Assembly: GCA_019359325.1 (NCBI GenBank)
Contig: JAHHHN010000013.1
Location: forward strand, 105,526-169,525
Origin: Mojavia pulchra JT2-VF2
GTDB taxonomy: Bacteria > Cyanobacteriota > Cyanobacteriia > Cyanobacteriales > Nostocaceae
Length of the DNA stretch: 64,000 nucleotides
Direction of reading: 5' to 3'
Shown: positions 63,693 through 64,000 of the stretch, piece by piece
Position numbering within the stretch: the first letter of the stretch is position 1
Layout of the letters: every line of letters starts with the position of its first letter
Notes under the pieces: generated by a model
Seen by the model: the letters and a program-made list of their open reading frames with translations, nothing else
Told to the model about the DNA's origin: nothing
Databases searched by the model: none
Program-made: the position numbers and the translations under genes

Positions 63693-63889
63693 CAGTGACA
63701 CCTATGAAGTAATCCTGCATTCATCTCAATTGCTCCTATAGCGTATAGGAGATCAAGAGTTAAAACAAAACGTTCAAATGTGGCAACTTCTGGCATGGTA
63801 GCAACAGCACTCCAAAGTGATGAAACTGTTCTTGGTTGGTACAATTGTTCTAATATTTTAGCACCTACCCCCAATAAGCTAATCGGCAT
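63692..63889 (-). CDS. ABC-3C middle component (MC6-like)
   Basis: The 65-residue protein is a small winged-helix-like protein: ISLLGVGAKILEQL, a TVSSLWSAV helix and FERFVLTLDLLYAIGAIEM, matching the short middle-component type 6 of ABC-3C systems, which links effector and ATPase. Its start abuts the stop of the gene upstream (TAA then ATG) and its stop overlaps the ATPase start. Confidence 0.72.
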   Translation of the reverse strand: MPISLLGVGAKILEQLYQPRTVSSLWSAVATMPEVATFERFVLTLDLLYAIGAIEMNAGLLHRCH

Positions 63890-64000
63890 TTAAGCTGCAA
63901 TATACTTTACATTGCCTTTATTTTTAATTTTCCGATGCCACTTAATCACTAACTCGCCTTGATTTAACAACCTGTCTAGTAATGTTTTTAATTCATCTAC
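63890..64000 (-). CDS. C-terminal end of the ABC-3C effector protein (partial)
   Basis: The last 36 codons of a gene that begins beyond the window: DELKTLLDRLLNQGELVIK followed by a basic WHRKIKNKGNVKYIAA end and TAA at 63890. The first gene of ABC-3C operons encodes the effector (a nuclease, protease or other toxin domain) with a C-terminal adaptor domain; this end fits that adaptor. The effector type cannot be seen from here. Confidence 0.6.
   Translation of the reverse strand, partial: VDELKTLLDRLLNQGELVIKWHRKIKNKGNVKYIAA

Overview
The window looks like chromosomal DNA of a filamentous cyanobacterium of the Nostocales (Nostoc/Anabaena/Trichormus type). The pointers are many GCGATCGC (HIP1) octamers, short tandem heptamer repeats between genes, a tRNA-Leu(UAA) split by a group I intron, the cyanobacterial order ndhL - DUF3007 - trpA, Ycf33/DUF751 beside rbfA, a HetZ-like protein, and families found mainly in cyanobacteria (DUF4327, DUF6335, DUF5895, DUF1392, cyanoexosortase A). 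No complete insertion sequence, rRNA or CRISPR array was seen. All family names come from reading the translations, not from searches.

Layout. 1-3.1 kb: sulfate-transport ATPase cysA, a divergent Crp-family regulator (CysR-like) and two NIL-domain genes. 3.1-11 kb: a Cys-rich small protein that looks like a peptide precursor, a two-partner-secretion adhesin, an SDR oxidoreductase, a GDSL lipase and an esterase. 11-15 kb: an FHA-PAS-GAF-GGDEF-EAL enzyme and a gene-poor stretch with coding debris. 15-23 kb: a mostly co-oriented stress island (manganese catalase, cupin, two tandem zinc alcohol dehydrogenases around a repeat-bearing secreted protein, SRPBCC protein, DJ-1/PfpI-DUF2383 fusion, DUF2267, divergent DUF6335). 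23-27 kb: a compact cyanoexosortase A cassette with its PEP-CTERM substrate and an HpsJ-like protein, followed by a dead pentapeptide-repeat gene. 27-32.6 kb: a BchE-type radical SAM protein, small conserved genes, rbfA and ycf33. 32.7-34 kb: a decayed restriction-modification pair. 34.5-47 kb: mostly housekeeping (HetZ-like, YrdC/Sua5, larC, two LEA-like lipoproteins, UPF0104 membrane protein, intron-bearing tRNA-Leu, ndhL, trpA). 47-57 kb: FHA-GAF adenylate cyclase, DUF1392, GNAT, Ser/Thr kinase, DUF5895, mltA.

57-64 kb is the accessory end. It holds a heptad-repeat reading frame, a ParE/RelE-type toxin-antitoxin pair and its damaged duplicate, a hicBA pair whose toxin is cut by an amber codon, a vapBC-like pair, and the start of an ABC-three-component (ABC-3C) conflict system whose effector gene runs off the right edge. 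A short C-terminal motif (Trp-Glu/Lys-Asp ... Glu-Ile-Ile/Val ... Ile-Tyr-x-Ser-Arg) recurs in three otherwise different proteins here and survives as a fourth fragment.

The best candidates for something undescribed are the Cys-rich peptide gene at 4193-4513, the shared motif in the toxin-antitoxin region, the alternating-charge heptad-repeat frame at 57986-58396, and the ABC-3C locus at the right edge.
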